Shown piece by piece: positions 6,266 to 7,253 of a stretch of DNA of 7,253 nt. The notes beneath the pieces were generated by a model. That model ran no database searches. It saw only the letters and a program-made list of their open reading frames with translations, and was not told the DNA's origin. The stretch spans positions 1 through 7,253 of the forward strand of contig CAKTGS010000097.1 of assembly GCA_934561485.1 (NCBI GenBank), in the 5' to 3' direction. This DNA is from an uncultured Faecalibacterium sp. (GTDB lineage Bacteria; Bacillota; Clostridia; Oscillospirales; Ruminococcaceae). Every line of letters begins with the position of its first letter. Positions within the stretch are counted from its first letter, which is position 1. The translations under genes and the position numbers were made by a program.

Positions 6266-7045
6266 TTAATTTCCTTTCCGGTTCCGCTGCCAGATGCGGT
6301 ACAGGCCATCCAGGATCAGGTTGGAGCGGTACAGAATTTTGGTGCGGCAGCTGCTGCGGATGGCTTCGGGCAGATTGCCGGTAGCGTAAAAGGCAGTTTC
6401 CTGCCCCATCTCAGCCCGGAAACGGTCGGCCAGCCCATCCAGCAGGCTGGCCGTGCCCAGCACAAAGCCGTTCTGCAGGCAGGCGGAGGTGCTTTTGCCC
6501 AGAATGGACTCCGGCGCTTTGGCGGCAAGGTCGATCTGCGGCAACTGAGCGGTGTTTTTTACCAGGGCGTTCAGCGAAAGCTGCGGCCCGGGCAGAATCA
6601 CACCGCCCACCAGTTCCTGCCGGGCATTGACTGCCATCATGGAAATGGCCGTGTCGGCAGAGATGACCACCAGCGGCCCGGAACACTCGGCCAGAGCGGC
6701 CACGGCACCGCACAGCAGTTCAGCACCCAGTTGAGCAGGATTGTCCAGCCGCAGTTTGATGCCGCTTTTCAGGCCAGGCCCAACGGTCAGAATGTGGACG
6801 TTGCACAGCATCCGCAGGGCCGTCAGTACGCGCGCGCTGAGCACCGGTACTACGCTGCCCAGGATGGCCCCTGTGATCTGAGAACAGGATGCACCGTGCA
6901 GGGAGAACAGGTTCACCAGCCGCATGGCGTATTCATCGGCGGTGGCGGCAGGGTCGGAGTGCAGCCGCCCGCAGAATTTGAGGGTATCATGCTCATAACC
7001 GCCCACAGTGATGTGGGTGTTGCCAATGTTTACGGCAAGGATCAT
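6266..7045 (-). CDS. coaX: Type III pantothenate kinase homologue with altered active site
   Basis: A 259-aa protein, the normal CoaX length. Type III pantothenate kinase phosphorylates pantothenate in the first step of coenzyme A synthesis. Fold-level hallmarks are clear: MILAVNIGNT at the N terminus, LDNPAQLGAELL (100-111), GGVILPGPQLSLNAL (147-161), KNTAQLPQIDL (163-173) and ILGKSTSACLQNGFVLGTASLLDGL (181-205). Three signature sites are changed. Residue 6 is Asn where DxGNT has Asp. GADR reads GAEL (107-110), so the catalytic Asp is Glu. The DxGTATT motif reads SADTAIS (129-135). Activity is therefore doubtful, yet the frame is intact with a strong ribosome site (AAGGAGG, 7052-7058, 6 nt from the ATG) and a promoter, so it is not an ordinary pseudogene. 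It may be a repurposed paralogue. Confidence 0.9.
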   Translation of the reverse strand: MILAVNIGNTHITVGGYEHDTLKFCGRLHSDPAATADEYAMRLVNLFSLHGASCSQITGAILGSVVPVLSARVLTALRMLCNVHILTVGPGLKSGIKLRLDNPAQLGAELLCGAVAALAECSGPLVVISADTAISMMAVNARQELVGGVILPGPQLSLNALVKNTAQLPQIDLAAKAPESILGKSTSACLQNGFVLGTASLLDGLADRFRAEMGQETAFYATGNLPEAIRSSCRTKILYRSNLILDGLYRIWQRNRKGN

Positions 7046-7085
7046 AAAGGGCCTCCTTCACAGTGCAGTATAATGTATATATAAT

Positions 7086-7114
7086 AATATAGCGCACACG
7101 ACAGCAAACTGCAA
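7086..7114 (-). promoter_or_regulatory. Promoter of coaX
   Basis: On the - strand TTGCAG (7109-7114) is followed by 17 bp and TATATT (7086-7091). The leader would be about 33 nt. A second -10-like TATACT lies closer to the gene (around 7067-7072) but lacks a convincing -35. Confidence 0.65.
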
Positions 7115-7253
7115 GGGAGAGAGCCGGGCTATGCCCGCCGCACCTGCGGGAGCAGGTGCGGCGAAGTTGAGCCTTCCGGTTTGCTGCCGTCTGCCGGAAG
7201 TCCGAACCCCCAAAAGGCCGGAATGAAGCAAATTCAGAATTCCGAGAAAAAAC
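7115..7253. other. Non-coding right edge with several hairpins
   Basis: No gene is seen. A perfect 12-bp GC-rich stem is CGCCGCACCTGC (7136-7147) with GCAGGTGCGGCG (7152-7163), loop GGGA and no T tail on either side. CTTCCGG (7173-7179) pairs with CCGGAAG (7194-7200), and CGGAAT (7219-7224) with ATTCCG (7239-7244). CAGCAAAC (7102-7109), inside the coaX promoter, is complementary to GTTTGCTG (7179-7186). It could be the end of a structured RNA, or the leader or trailer of a gene beyond the window. Confidence 0.45.

Noticed and set aside
7194..7211. Resemblance to the start of RNase P RNA (GGAAGTCCG)
   Set aside because: Only a short match, without GAGGAAAGTCCGGGCT or the following conserved regions.
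7194..7244. Resemblance to the SRP RNA core (CCGGAA followed by GAAGCA)
   Set aside because: The tetraloop-closing pairs do not form (CCGGAATG rather than CCGGAAGG) and the flanking internal-loop bases do not fit.

Overview
The window looks like chromosome from a gut Firmicute of the Oscillospiraceae, closest in feel to Faecalibacterium or its relatives. This is inferred from the moderately high GC, strong AAGGAGG-type ribosome sites, TTGnnn/TATAAT promoters, and the appearance of the CstA, MATE, RpiR and CoaX proteins. No species marker is present, so the placement is tentative.

Layout from left to right. A 5'-truncated cstA (carbon-starvation family transporter) runs rightward into a clear intrinsic terminator. 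Two small rightward genes follow, 28 nt apart, encoding unknown multi-pass membrane proteins. They share a C-terminal YGWLFG(I/V)LPW tail that is also conserved at the DNA level, so they look like diverged tandem duplicates. A third rightward gene encodes a 338-aa protein of unknown function with two membrane segments. It ends at a strong hairpin shared with the converging leftward genes.

The leftward block holds a MATE-family multidrug or metabolite exporter and, upstream of it, an RpiR-type regulator (HTH plus SIS sugar-phosphate domain). Each has its own promoter. The MATE promoter is covered by two perfect dyad symmetries, which makes control by the neighbouring regulator a reasonable hypothesis.

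Divergently from rpiR lies a tRNA-Arg (anticodon CCG) with an encoded CCA. It is followed by a 17-bp perfectly symmetric terminator that can also end the leftward transcript coming from the right. That transcript carries a type III pantothenate kinase homologue (coaX) in which residues at all three signature catalytic motifs differ from the family pattern.

The two least ordinary parts are this coaX and the 154 bp between it and the tRNA terminator. In that interval two inverted fragments of the tRNA 3' end bracket a hairpin-rich, non-coding core. The fragments are arranged so that joining them would rebuild one continuous 22-bp tRNA end. The right-hand 140 bp of the window is also non-coding and rich in hairpins.
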